NCBI GenBank assembly: GCA_030150505.1
Contig: JASLFS010000070.1
Coordinates: 1-18,584 of the forward strand
Reading direction: 5' to 3'
DNA: 18,584 nucleotides
From: Vitreoscilla sp.
Lineage (GTDB): Bacteria > Pseudomonadota > Gammaproteobacteria > Burkholderiales > Neisseriaceae
Below the pieces are notes generated by a model, which saw nothing but the letters and a program-made list of their open reading frames with translations, was not told the origin of the DNA and searched no databases. The position numbers and the translations under genes were made by a program. Positions 1 to 7,851 of this stretch are shown one piece after another (within the stretch, counting starts at the first letter, position 1; each line of letters opens with the position of its first letter).

Positions 1-320
1 GGAATCGGTGGACATAAATTACCACTGGGCAAATCCCAATAATCCACTTGAAAATCTGCTTTTAATAAAGCCTTATTCAAAGTAATAACCGCTTCAGGAC
101 GATGAAAATCAATGGATAAATTGCCATAAGCATTCATAGAAACAAATGGCTTCAAGCTTGGCAAAACCTGCGTTAATCGATCAAAATCATACGAGGTATT
201 GTGAATATTTCTAGGATGAAGTGCTTTCTTAATGCCTGTTTGATGAGCCTTCTTTTGTTTATCGCCAGCATTCAATAAAGATTTAACATGAGCAACAGTC
301 GATTTTTTCTCGGTTTTCAT
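1..320 (-). CDS. rlmF: 23S rRNA m6A1618 methyltransferase RlmF, N-terminal part (cut by window edge)
   Basis: Reading the minus strand from an ATG at 318-320 gives 106 complete codons that run off the window with no stop. The segment carries hallmarks of RlmF (YbiN): LHPRN at residues 34-38, a YDF motif just after it, SIDF at 69-72, and WDLPSGNLCPPIP at about 95-107, close to the E. coli sequence at the same distance from the start. By family knowledge the enzyme uses S-adenosylmethionine to methylate N6 of A1618 in 23S rRNA. The catalytic NPPF region lies outside the window. The start lies 3 bp after the stop of the upstream nuclease-like gene, so the two are probably co-transcribed and perhaps translationally coupled. 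Confidence 0.88.
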   Translation of the reverse strand, partial: MKTEKKSTVAHVKSLLNAGDKQKKAHQTGIKKALHPRNIHNTSYDFDRLTQVLPSLKPFVSMNAYGNLSIDFHRPEAVITLNKALLKADFQVDYWDLPSGNLCPPI

Positions 321-323
321 CTC

Positions 324-809
324 TTACCTTTTCGATTTAATCTGATCTAAAATCTCAAACAATTCATCACCATCAATCAGCCTGACATCACAAGCTTCAG
401 CCAATATCTGTGCATTTTTCGTATACTGACTATTGGTAATAACCCATGCTTCATCTGCTTCATAATAAGCTTTTGCGGCATAAACTTCCTGTATGGCAGG
501 TAAGCTAACGTTACCATCATAGCGCTTCGCCTGAATAACAACTCGTTCATCGCCATGCAAAATCAAATCCGCACCAAAATCGCCTGATGCCTTAGTTAAC
601 TCAACAGAATAACCCAAGCGATTAAATAAATCTTCCAAAAAATGTTCAAACTCTAATCCGCTCATTCGGCTAATTCGATGGGCACCAATGCGCCGAAATC
701 GAACCCAACGAATGACCTTCTTACCAAGTCGTAAAAAAAACCATAACACAAACAATCCCAATAGAATTTTTGTGCTGAATATCCATATATTTTGGTCAAA
801 TATTGACAC
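324..809 (-). CDS. Membrane-anchored Mrr-type restriction endonuclease domain protein
   Basis: A 161-residue protein starting at GTG (807-809), with an AGGAA ribosome site about 8 bases upstream. Residues 9-27 are strongly hydrophobic and flanked by basic residues (RLGKKVIRWVRFRR), which suggests one N-terminal membrane segment with the rest in the cytoplasm. Residues 51-155 look like the Mrr catalytic fold of the PD-(D/E)xK nucleases: GLEFE at 51-55, GDFGAD ending at D81, and the QAK triad at 93-95, followed by the usual alpha/beta tail with VITN. All expected active-site residues are present, so it may be an active nuclease. Its target is unknown. There is no methylase or specificity gene beside it, so a classical restriction role is not supported. 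It lies directly upstream of rlmF. Confidence 0.75.
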   Translation of the reverse strand: MSIFDQNIWIFSTKILLGLFVLWFFLRLGKKVIRWVRFRRIGAHRISRMSGLEFEHFLEDLFNRLGYSVELTKASGDFGADLILHGDERVVIQAKRYDGNVSLPAIQEVYAAKAYYEADEAWVITNSQYTKNAQILAEACDVRLIDGDELFEILDQIKSKR

Positions 810-1346
810 GATATTATTCCTAAACCACAGTGTGCTTTATGCTGTAACCAGCTGTTTATTATTCATTTTAATAATTGAAAAACCATCTATTACGAAACCA
901 TACATACAAAAAAAGACTCAGATTGATATCCAAGTCCTAAGCTGTAATTTGTTTAATATGGCCAGATAGCAATATATTATCTTTTAACCATCTATTTTAG
1001 CATTATTTATCAAAATAAATTAAGGATAATCAAACGGCTCATGATAAAATATCTCAATTCCATGATTATTTTGATTATTCAAATTCAAACCAATGAACTC
1101 TTCACCAAACAATGGTACTAATTCAACGAACTGAATTAGCAATATTCACCTTAGCTAATTAATCTCTTAATCAAAAAACAACTTTAGAACATACAAAACC
1201 ATATTGAAGTCATGAAAATCATGATACTGCAATCACAAAACAAACTGCCTATTAATCATCAATTGCCATCCAAGCTTTGGCTCACATTTTAATATCAGTT
1301 TCCTGTATATTCTCTACCTTAATGACCTATTTAAAAAGAAGAAACC
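810..1346. other. AT-rich intergenic region upstream of dbpA
   Basis: Divergent promoter region between the nuclease-rlmF pair (minus) and dbpA (plus). I see no convincing gene on either strand. A short plus-strand reading frame overlapping the nuclease start has no recognisable protein features. There is one perfect 8-bp dyad, CTAATTCA/TGAATTAG, at 1118-1139. Clear sigma-70 boxes could not be picked out from the many AT-rich words. Confidence 0.6.
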
Positions 1347-2738
1347 GTGCCAATTTTATTTTCTGAACTTTCTATTTCTACTGAACAATTAACCAACCTT
1401 GAGCAGTTAGGTTATCTAGAAATGACACCTATCCAAGCGCAAGCTTTACCAAGCATTTTACAAGGTAAAGATGTACTCGCCAGAGCTCAAACAGGTAGCG
1501 GAAAAACCGCAGCATTCGGCATTGGAATACTGCAATCAATCAATCCTGAAGTTTTTCAAACACAAGGATTGGTATTGTGTCCAACCCGAGAATTAGCAGA
1601 CCAAGTGAGCCAAGAATTACGTCGTTTGGCTCGTCATATGCCCAATGTTAAAATATTAAGCTTATGCGGCGGACAACCTATCGCGGCTCAAGTATCTTCA
1701 CTTAGCCATCCTCCACATATCGCTGTTGGCACCCCTGGTCGTATTTTAGATCACTTACAACGTGCTTCTTTAACTTTAGACAATGTGCAAGTTGCAGTGC
1801 TAGATGAAGCTGACCGCATGCTAGACATGGGTTTTTCTGATGAAATGGATGCTATCGTTCCATTTTTACCTCAAAAACGCCAAACCTTGCTATTTTCAGC
1901 TACCTACCCTGAAGATATTGAGTCGATTAGTCAGCTAATTCAAAAAGATCCAACCATTGTAACCATCGATGCAAAAGAGCAATCATTGCAAATTGAGCAA
2001 TACATGGTACAAATAGAAAATAACCAGCGTTTGGAATTAGTTGCTCAATTACTATCTAAACACCAACCAGAATCTTGTGTTGTGTTCTGTAATACCAAAA
2101 GTGACTGCCAAAAAGTAGAAAAACACTTGAATCAACGCAATATTGATACCTTGTCTTTACATGGCGATTTAGAACAACGAGATAGAGACCAAGTTTTATT
2201 GCGCTTTGCCAATCATAGCTGCCGAGTATTGGTTGCAACTGATGTCGCTGCGCGAGGTTTAGATATTAAAAATCTATCAATGGTCATTAACTATGAATTA
2301 GCGCATGATCCTGAAGTTTATGTGCATCGCATTGGCCGTACTGGTCGTGCCGGTCAAGAAGGTTTAGCCATGACCTTCGTTGCTCCTGAAGAAATGAATC
2401 GTGCACTATCCGTTGAAGATTATTTAAAAAGCCCTTCAAAATGGTTAGAACAAAGCAGTTTTGCCTTAGTGAAACGTGCCAAACTCAAAGCGCCTATGAT
2501 TACCTTATGCATAGATGGTGGTAAAAAAGCCAAAATTCGTGCAGGCGATATTTTAGGTGTTTTAACCAATGGCGATGATGCTCTACAGGGTGAAAATATT
2601 GGAAAAATCAATGTTTTCCCTATGCATGTTTATGTTGCCATTGACCGTGCCTATGCTGACCAAGCCATTAAACGCATTCGTGCAGGCAAAATCAAAGGTA
2701 AAACTTGCCGTGTTCGCTTATTAAACGAATGCTTATAA
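1347..2738 (+). CDS. dbpA: ATP-dependent RNA helicase DbpA (DEAD-box, 23S rRNA-specific)
   Basis: A 463-residue DEAD-box helicase. It starts at GTG 1347, preceded by AAGAAG; an in-frame stop at 1332 rules out an earlier start. Visible motifs are MTPIQAQ (Q motif, 26-32), AQTGSGKT (47-54), PTRELA (about 79-84), DEAD (153-156), SAT (184-186), TDVAARGLD (about 298-306) and HRIGRTGR (327-334). The C-terminal part from about residue 385 (TLCIDGGKKAKIRAGD to GKIKGKTCRVRLL) is the DbpA RNA-binding domain, which by family knowledge recognises 23S rRNA hairpin 92 and directs the helicase to 50S subunit assembly. Length and sequence are close to E. coli DbpA (457). It is a single gene with its own downstream terminator. 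Confidence 0.96.
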   Translation: MPILFSELSISTEQLTNLEQLGYLEMTPIQAQALPSILQGKDVLARAQTGSGKTAAFGIGILQSINPEVFQTQGLVLCPTRELADQVSQELRRLARHMPNVKILSLCGGQPIAAQVSSLSHPPHIAVGTPGRILDHLQRASLTLDNVQVAVLDEADRMLDMGFSDEMDAIVPFLPQKRQTLLFSATYPEDIESISQLIQKDPTIVTIDAKEQSLQIEQYMVQIENNQRLELVAQLLSKHQPESCVVFCNTKSDCQKVEKHLNQRNIDTLSLHGDLEQRDRDQVLLRFANHSCRVLVATDVAARGLDIKNLSMVINYELAHDPEVYVHRIGRTGRAGQEGLAMTFVAPEEMNRALSVEDYLKSPSKWLEQSSFALVKRAKLKAPMITLCIDGGKKAKIRAGDILGVLTNGDDALQGENIGKINVFPMHVYVAIDRAYADQAIKRIRAGKIKGKTCRVRLLNECL

Positions 2739-2795
2739 GTGTGAATCAATATTAAATTTATTAAGAATATATTGATTCAAAATGCATTTGCATAT

Positions 2796-2827
2796 AAAAA
2801 AGCCTTTCTAAAGAAAGGCTTTTTTTA
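2796..2827. terminator. Bidirectional intrinsic terminator between dbpA and argG
   Basis: AGCCTTTCT (2801-2809) and AGAAAGGCT (2812-2820) form a perfect inverted repeat. It is flanked by an A-run on the left and seven Ts on the right, so it can terminate dbpA on the plus strand and argG on the minus strand. Confidence 0.9.
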
Positions 2828-2848
2828 ACAACTCAATTAATCGATAAA

Positions 2849-4204
2849 TTATTTATCTTCATAACCTAATTGAGGCAACACAGAATCTTTACCCAAAGAT
2901 AACAATCCTGTTTGAGAATACAACGCTAATTTATCACGTGTATCTGTAATATCTAAGTTTCTCATGGTCAATTGACCAATACGGTCTGCTGGAGAGAAGC
3001 TAGAATTCACTTTTTCCATGCTCAAACGCTCAGCATGGTAAGTCAAGTTTGGAGATTCAGTATTAAGAATCAAGTAATCATTACCGCGACGCAATTCTAA
3101 AGTCACTTCACCAGTAATCGCTTTAGCTACCCAACGCTGAGCAGTTTCACGTAGCATCAATGCTTGAGAATCAAACCAACGGCCTTGATACAATAAGCGA
3201 CCTAAACGCAAACCATTAATACGGTATTGCTCAATAGTGTCTTCGTTATGAATACCAGAAACCAAACGCTCGTAAGCGATATGCAACAAAGCCATTCCTG
3301 GAGCTTCATAAATACCACGAGATTTAGCTTCAATAATGCGGTTTTCGATTTGGTCACTCATGCCCAAACCATGACGTCCACCGATGCGGTTAGCTTCTAA
3401 AATCAATTCAACTGGGTCATTAATTTCTTTACCATTTAAGGCAACAGGAACACCCTCTTCAAATCGAATTTTGACTTCTTCTGGTTGAATTTCAACATCA
3501 TCTTTCCAGAATGCAACGCCCATAATAGGCTGTACAATTTTAATACCGCTATTTAAGTATTCTAAATCTTTGGCTTCATGCGTTGCGCCAAGCATATTTG
3601 AATCTGTTGAATAAGCTTTTTCTACTGACATTTTGTAGTCAAAACCATTAGCAATCAAAAACTCAGACATTTCTTGACGGCCACCAAGCTCATCAATAAA
3701 TTGTTGATCTAACCAAGGTTTGTAAATGCGAAGATTTGGGTTGGTTAATAAACCGTAACGATAGAAACGCTCAATATCATTACCTTTATAAGTACTGCCA
3801 TCGCCCCAAATATTAACGTCATCTTCTTTCATTGCTGCAACAAGCATAGTACCCGTTACTGCACGACCTAATGGCGTAGTATTAAAATATGGCATACCAC
3901 CGTTGGTAATGTGAAATGCACCACATTGAATGGCTGCAATGCCTTCATGAGCCAATTGCGTACGGCAATCAACTAAACGAGCTTTAATCGCACCATATTG
4001 TTCTGCCTTACGAGGAATCGCATCATAATCCTCTTCATCAGGTTGGCCTAGATTTGCAGTATAAGCATAAGGCAAAGCACCTTTTTGCTTCATCCATAAC
4101 AATGCTGCTGAGGTATCTAAACCACCAGAAAATGCAATACCAACTTTCTCACCAACAGGAATATTCTGCATAATGGTTGCAGCTGAATTCGTATTTTGGG
4201 TCAT
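2849..4204 (-). CDS. argG: Argininosuccinate synthase
   Basis: A 451-residue protein of the longer argininosuccinate synthase type (E. coli ArgG is 447). It joins citrulline and aspartate using ATP, the next-to-last step of arginine synthesis, in the cytoplasm. The ATP-pyrophosphatase loop SGGLDTS lies at residues 26-32. Other family stretches include YTANLGQPDEEDYDAIPRKA, ITNGGMPYFNTTPLGRA and WGDGSTYKGNDIERFYRYG. The ATG at 4202-4204 is preceded by a GAAGAA ribosome site. It is a single gene with no other arg genes beside it. TATTAT-like words upstream on the minus strand (about 4255) could be a -10 box. I did not find a convincing ArgR box. Confidence 0.97.
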   Translation of the reverse strand: MTQNTNSAATIMQNIPVGEKVGIAFSGGLDTSAALLWMKQKGALPYAYTANLGQPDEEDYDAIPRKAEQYGAIKARLVDCRTQLAHEGIAAIQCGAFHITNGGMPYFNTTPLGRAVTGTMLVAAMKEDDVNIWGDGSTYKGNDIERFYRYGLLTNPNLRIYKPWLDQQFIDELGGRQEMSEFLIANGFDYKMSVEKAYSTDSNMLGATHEAKDLEYLNSGIKIVQPIMGVAFWKDDVEIQPEEVKIRFEEGVPVALNGKEINDPVELILEANRIGGRHGLGMSDQIENRIIEAKSRGIYEAPGMALLHIAYERLVSGIHNEDTIEQYRINGLRLGRLLYQGRWFDSQALMLRETAQRWVAKAITGEVTLELRRGNDYLILNTESPNLTYHAERLSMEKVNSSFSPADRIGQLTMRNLDITDTRDKLALYSQTGLLSLGKDSVLPQLGYEDK

Positions 4205-4709
4205 TTCTTCACTATCCTAATTCAATTATGATTCGCCCTACTTTGGGCTTTGTATAATATAAAAAATTGTTAGCTAAATTCTATCAGATATCAACCTTTT
4301 ATTTTAGCCTAATTCCCCATAACATTTATAGATGATGCTAGATTTCATTACAATCTTCTTATTATTTCAAAATAAAAAAATAATAATGAATGAAATTAAA
4401 TATAAATATCAAGCCAATACTTTTAAATATCATCAATATAGCACAAGAATATTGATCATCGATGTGAAACAAATACTTTATGACAAAATAAAACAAAACT
4501 AACAACCCGCTCTTTATTTGTCTATTTTCCTAATTATTTCATATTTTAATATCCATAAATCCCATATTAAAAACCACACCATCTCTTTCATTCAAATAAC
4601 GCAGCCTACTACTTTGATATAAAAACCACTGAAAAGGCATTTTAAATCGAAGTCATTAAAAGCCCACTAGCTTTTTTAAGCAATGGCATGTATAGTGTCG
4701 TACTTCAAT
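4205..4709. other. AT-rich intergenic region between argG and tRNA-Cys
   Basis: Carries the argG promoter side (minus) and the tRNA promoter side (plus). No reading frame looks real. Visible structures are a perfect 8-bp dyad, ATCAATAT/ATATTGAT, at 4432-4456, and a small hairpin AAAAGC/GCTTTT at 4658-4675 followed by two further Ts. A TATAGT -10-like box lies at 4691-4696, 13 bases before the tRNA, with no good -35 partner. Confidence 0.55.
4691..4696 (+). promoter_or_regulatory. Probable -10 box of the tRNA-Cys gene
   Basis: TATAGT matches TATAAT at five of six positions and is placed so that transcription would begin about 7 bases before the mature tRNA end. The region 17 bp upstream (TAGCTT) is a poor -35 box, so this assignment is tentative. 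Confidence 0.4.
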
Positions 4710-4784
4710 GGCGGGGTGGCAGAGTGACTATGCCACAGTTTGCAAAGCTGTGTAGGCCGGTTTAAATCCGCGCCCCCGCCTCCA
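4710..4784 (+). tRNA. tRNA-Cys (anticodon GCA), structurally atypical
   Basis: The 75-nt sequence folds as a cloverleaf. The acceptor GGCGGGG/CCCCGCC is perfect, with discriminator U and encoded CCA (4781-4784). The D stem is GCA/TGC with a G13-A22 mismatch, comparable to A13-A22 in E. coli tRNA-Cys. The anticodon stem is ACAGT/GCTGT with loop TTGCAAA; GCA is at 4742-4744. Cys identity elements are kept: U73, the GCA anticodon and G15 with G48. Oddities: the T loop is TTTAAAT instead of TTCRANY (U56, not C56); the D loop has G18-A19 instead of G18-G19; the T-stem 3' strand CCGCGC has one extra C; C26 can pair with G44. It may be a functional variant or a decaying copy. Confidence 0.88.
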
Positions 4785-4790
4785 AAACAT

Positions 4791-4822
4791 AAAAAAAGCA
4801 GCCTAAATGGCTGCTTTTTTGT
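4791..4822. terminator. Bidirectional terminator shared by tRNA-Cys and gldA
   Basis: AGCAGCC (4797-4803), loop TAAAT, GGCTGCT (4809-4815), with an A-run before it and a T-run after it. It serves the tRNA on the plus strand and, read on the minus strand, the convergent glycerol dehydrogenase gene. Confidence 0.9.
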
Positions 4823-4842
4823 TTATTCATTACCAAATAAAC

Positions 4843-5946
4843 TTATAAAACCCATTGTCGCCCCATGCTATCAGCACTCAAAATAGCTGCATATACTGAT
4901 TTTGCATCCACTTTAAATGGCATATTATGAATGGTTTCACCTTCAGCACAGCTTAATTCGGCTGCAGCCATTAATTTATCATAATAACCAACAGCACCAT
5001 CCGCCAATCCTAATTCTGCCAATGTAACAGGCAAGCCAACTTCTGTACAGAAATCGAGTACTTGATCAATCTCTTCCATTGGAGCATTTTCCAATACCAG
5101 TTGCACCAATGTACCAAAAGCCACTTTTTCACCATGATACATACCATGACATTCTTCAATAACAGTTAAACCATTGTGAATCGCATGAGCGGCGCCCAAT
5201 CCTGCACTTTCAAAACCTAATCCACTTAAAAGTGTATTGGCTTCAACAATATTTTCAAGCGCCTTGGTGCTCACTTTATTTTCAGCAGCTAATTTGGCTT
5301 TGTAACCATCATTTAATAAAATTTCATAACACAAAGTCGCTAATGACATTGCTGCTTGGGTGCTAACACCACCAGCCATTGTTTGATTAAATGTTGAGGT
5401 ACAAACTCTTGCTTCAAAATAAGTAGCCAAGGCATCTCCCATTCCGGATACCAATAAACGTGAAGGAGCTTGCGCAATAATCGTTGTATCCATCAAAACC
5501 ACATCTGGATTTTTAGGGAATAACAAATAACTTTCAAATTCGCCTGATTCTGTATAAATAACAGATAATGCACTCGTTGGTGCATCCGTAGATGCAATAG
5601 TTGGAGCGATGACAATAGGTACATTACCTGCATGTGCAACTGCTTTTGCAGTATCTAATGTTTTACCACCACCAACACCAATAACAATTTGGGCTCCAGC
5701 TTTTTGAAAAATTTCATTTAGCCTTTGTATTTCAACATTAGAACATTCACCTTCAAAAACAGCTTTATGAAGAGTAATTTGAGATTTGGCTAAGCTTTCT
5801 TCAACTTTGGCTCCAACCAAGCCCCAAACAAACTCATCAGCAATAACCAAAGCTTCTTTGGCAAAGGGTTGTACATATTGCCCCAATTGCTCTAATGCAT
5901 CTGGACCTTGTACATACTTTGCTGGAGATTGAATGACTTTTAACAT
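4843..5946 (-). CDS. gldA: Glycerol dehydrogenase (NAD-dependent, iron/zinc-type ADH family)
   Basis: 367 residues, the same length as E. coli GldA and alignable throughout. By family knowledge it oxidises glycerol to dihydroxyacetone with NAD+ in the cytoplasm. The nucleotide-binding GVGGGKTLDTAK is at 90-101 and APTIASTDAP at 114-123. The metal ligands are all present: D171 (GMGDALATYFEA), H254 (GAAHAIHNG) and H271 (YHGEKVAFG). The ATG at 5944-5946 has an AGGACG ribosome site upstream. The gene stands alone between two terminators. No dihydroxyacetone kinase or glycerol facilitator gene is adjacent, so its physiological partner is not visible here. Repeated ACAAT/ATTGT half-sites lie about 50-70 bp upstream and may be an operator. 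Confidence 0.94.
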   Translation of the reverse strand: MLKVIQSPAKYVQGPDALEQLGQYVQPFAKEALVIADEFVWGLVGAKVEESLAKSQITLHKAVFEGECSNVEIQRLNEIFQKAGAQIVIGVGGGKTLDTAKAVAHAGNVPIVIAPTIASTDAPTSALSVIYTESGEFESYLLFPKNPDVVLMDTTIIAQAPSRLLVSGMGDALATYFEARVCTSTFNQTMAGGVSTQAAMSLATLCYEILLNDGYKAKLAAENKVSTKALENIVEANTLLSGLGFESAGLGAAHAIHNGLTVIEECHGMYHGEKVAFGTLVQLVLENAPMEEIDQVLDFCTEVGLPVTLAELGLADGAVGYYDKLMAAAELSCAEGETIHNMPFKVDAKSVYAAILSADSMGRQWVL

Positions 5947-5995
5947 ATCAAATACGTCCTTTCTAAATTGCTTTAAATACCAATGACGAAAATGA

Positions 5996-6015
5996 ACAAT
6001 ATCATTGTGAATTGT
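5996..6015. promoter_or_regulatory. Candidate operator: ACAAT/ATTGT half-sites upstream of gldA
   Basis: ACAAT-ATC-ATTGT (5996-6008) is a perfect 5-3-5 dyad, followed two bases later by a further ATTGT (6011-6015). It lies between the transporter terminator and the gldA start. No regulator is assigned, and such AT-rich dyads can arise by chance. Confidence 0.25.
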
Positions 6016-6039
6016 TTGTATCTAACTGTAACATATACA

Positions 6040-6077
6040 AAAAAGGCTGCCTTGATTTAAAGCAGCCTTTCATTTTT
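6040..6077 (-). terminator. Intrinsic terminator of the DASS transporter gene
   Basis: AAAGGCTGC (6042-6050) and GCAGCCTTT (6062-6070) form a perfect 9-bp stem around an 11-base loop. It lies just beyond the transporter stop codon on the minus strand, which then reads into a T-run (complement of the A-run around 6039-6044). Confidence 0.88.
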
Positions 6078-6082
6078 ACCGT

Positions 6083-7552
6083 TTACCAGTAACCTAATAC
6101 TTTCCACCATAATCCGCCAACATAGAACCAAACAATCAAGTTAACTACGCTGACAACAAAACCAACTTTCCACCATTCACCTAAAGTAGTATAGCCAGAA
6201 CCAAAGATAATTGGAGCGGTACCTGTACCATAATGAGTCAATGACATCATCAATGATGAAGAGAAAGCCAAAGTTAAACCTAACAACATTGGAGGAGCAC
6301 CTAGTGCGATACCTGCGGCAAAGAATGCTGCAAACATGGCAGTAATGTGTGCTGTGGTACTAGCAAAGAAATAATGTGAATACACATATACTAATACTAG
6401 AATCAACATACCGGTAATCCAACCAACACCTAAGTTATCAATACCACTGCCGACAGTAACAGCCAACCAAGAAACTAAACCCAGTTTACCTAAGAAGCCT
6501 GCCATCATCACTAAGGCCGAGAACCACACAACGGTATCCCAAGCGCCTTTGTTTTTTAACACTTCATCCCATTGCAGAACACCAGTAACCAATAGAATAG
6601 ATAAACCAATGAATGCAGCAGTTGTTGGGTTAATTAAGAATGCATCACCAAAAATCATCGCAGGAACACCAGCCCACATGATTAGCAATAAAGCAAATAC
6701 ACCTAGGGTAATTTTTTCTGGCAATGATAATGGACCTAATGTCTTCAATTGCTCCTTAGCAAAACCAGGTGCATCTGGTGTTTTCTTAATCTCAGGAGGA
6801 CAAACAAAGTAAATCACTAACGGCATTAAAATTAATGACAAGATACCAGGAACAAAGGCCGCAATCGCCCACATACCCCATGTCAAATGATGGCCAGATC
6901 CTTCATAGATCAAGCTAACAATCAATGGGTTTGGTGCCGTTGCAGTAATAAACATAGCCGAAGTAATTGGGTTAGTATTGTAGTTTACTAAAGCCAAATA
7001 ACGACCAATTTTTTCAGTTGAACCACGTTCTGGTTTGGAATCAAAGCTATCTGCAATTGAGCGCATAATCGGGTGAATAATACCACCACCACGAGCTGTG
7101 TTACTTGGCGTAACAGGCGCAAGAATTGTTTCAGCAAAAGCCAAAGCATACGCAATACCAAGAGTACGCTTACCAAACAAAGAAATTAAATAGTAACCTA
7201 TTCGAGCTCCCAAGCCTGTTTTATTAAGGCTGATAGAAATCATAATAGAGATACCAATTAACCAAATTAGCTCATTTGAAAAACCACTTAATGCATCACC
7301 TAAAGCTGCTTTAGGATTTCCAGGGTTTGTAACGCCTGTTATCGCCACTAAGGCAATAGCAAGGATAGAGACGGCACCAATGGGTAAGGCCTTACCAATA
7401 ATAGCGGCAATGGTACCAACAAATAAAGCTAACAATTTCCATGCATTTGGACTCACGCCCTCAGGGACAGGAATCACAAACCAAATGATTAATGTTAGCG
7501 CCAGAGCGATCAAAGCTGGGATGGGCTTGATAGGTTCTAATTTCGCGACCAT
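6083..7552 (-). CDS. DASS/SLC13-family anion (di-/tricarboxylate) transporter, CitT/TtdT-like
   Basis: 489 residues, rich in membrane segments along its length; CitT of E. coli is 487. The first substrate/sodium-site motif is TPSNTARGGGI (SNT at 150-152). The second is FASTTAHITAM (STT at 398-400), the pattern seen in CitT/TtdT/plant DiT1 relatives rather than the double SNT of VcINDY-type carriers. A long cytoplasmic link (about 165-185, DSKPERGSTEK) follows the first half. By family knowledge such proteins exchange or import dicarboxylates, tartrate or citrate across the inner membrane; the substrate cannot be named. The ATG is at 7550-7552 with GAGAT upstream. It is divergent from a TetR-type regulator, which may control it, and the intergenic region holds a Fur-like box. 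Confidence 0.88.
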   Translation of the reverse strand: MVAKLEPIKPIPALIALALTLIIWFVIPVPEGVSPNAWKLLALFVGTIAAIIGKALPIGAVSILAIALVAITGVTNPGNPKAALGDALSGFSNELIWLIGISIMISISLNKTGLGARIGYYLISLFGKRTLGIAYALAFAETILAPVTPSNTARGGGIIHPIMRSIADSFDSKPERGSTEKIGRYLALVNYNTNPITSAMFITATAPNPLIVSLIYEGSGHHLTWGMWAIAAFVPGILSLILMPLVIYFVCPPEIKKTPDAPGFAKEQLKTLGPLSLPEKITLGVFALLLIMWAGVPAMIFGDAFLINPTTAAFIGLSILLVTGVLQWDEVLKNKGAWDTVVWFSALVMMAGFLGKLGLVSWLAVTVGSGIDNLGVGWITGMLILVLVYVYSHYFFASTTAHITAMFAAFFAAGIALGAPPMLLGLTLAFSSSLMMSLTHYGTGTAPIIFGSGYTTLGEWWKVGFVVSVVNLIVWFYVGGLWWKVLGYW

Positions 7553-7703
7553 TTTTATCTCAGTTTCTTTATTAAATTTAACACTGTTATAAAACTATAC
7601 TTGATTTTTATGAAAACGACATTACAAAATATCCACATAAATAAATTGTCATGTCGCGTTAACATCATAATGACTAATTTTATTAGACTTGATTATTTAC
7701 AAA

Positions 7704-7722
7704 TTTGATAATAATCACTATC
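7704..7722. promoter_or_regulatory. Fur-box-like sequence
   Basis: TTTGATAATAATCACTATC agrees with the classical 19-base Fur consensus GATAATGATAATCATTATC at 14 of 19 positions by hand count. It lies about 150 bp upstream of the transporter start. AT-rich background makes a chance match possible. Confidence 0.3.
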
Positions 7723-7790
7723 ACGCCTATAAAATCAGGAAAATAACCATTCATTTCAAAATTAAACATAATTACATTTTAATTAACACT

Positions 7791-7805
7791 TTTACTGATA
7801 GTAAA
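7791..7805. promoter_or_regulatory. Palindrome TTTACT-GAT-AGTAAA, candidate regulator operator
   Basis: Perfect 6-bp arms with a 3-base spacer, 46 bp upstream of the regulator's -10 box. The size suits a dimeric TetR-type repressor, but no binding evidence exists in the sequence. Confidence 0.3.
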
Positions 7806-7851
7806 TCATGCGATTTATTTTTAATATAAAACCATGAGAAACAAAACAAAG

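Noticed and set aside
688..969. Plus-strand reading frame of 93 codons over the nuclease start and the intergenic region
   Set aside because: Partly antisense to a well-supported gene, low-complexity AT-rich product, no family resemblance and no clear ribosome site.
4658..4677. Hairpin AAAAGC/GCTTTT before the tRNA as a real terminator
   Set aside because: Six mostly A-T pairs and only two extra Ts; no upstream plus-strand gene needs it.
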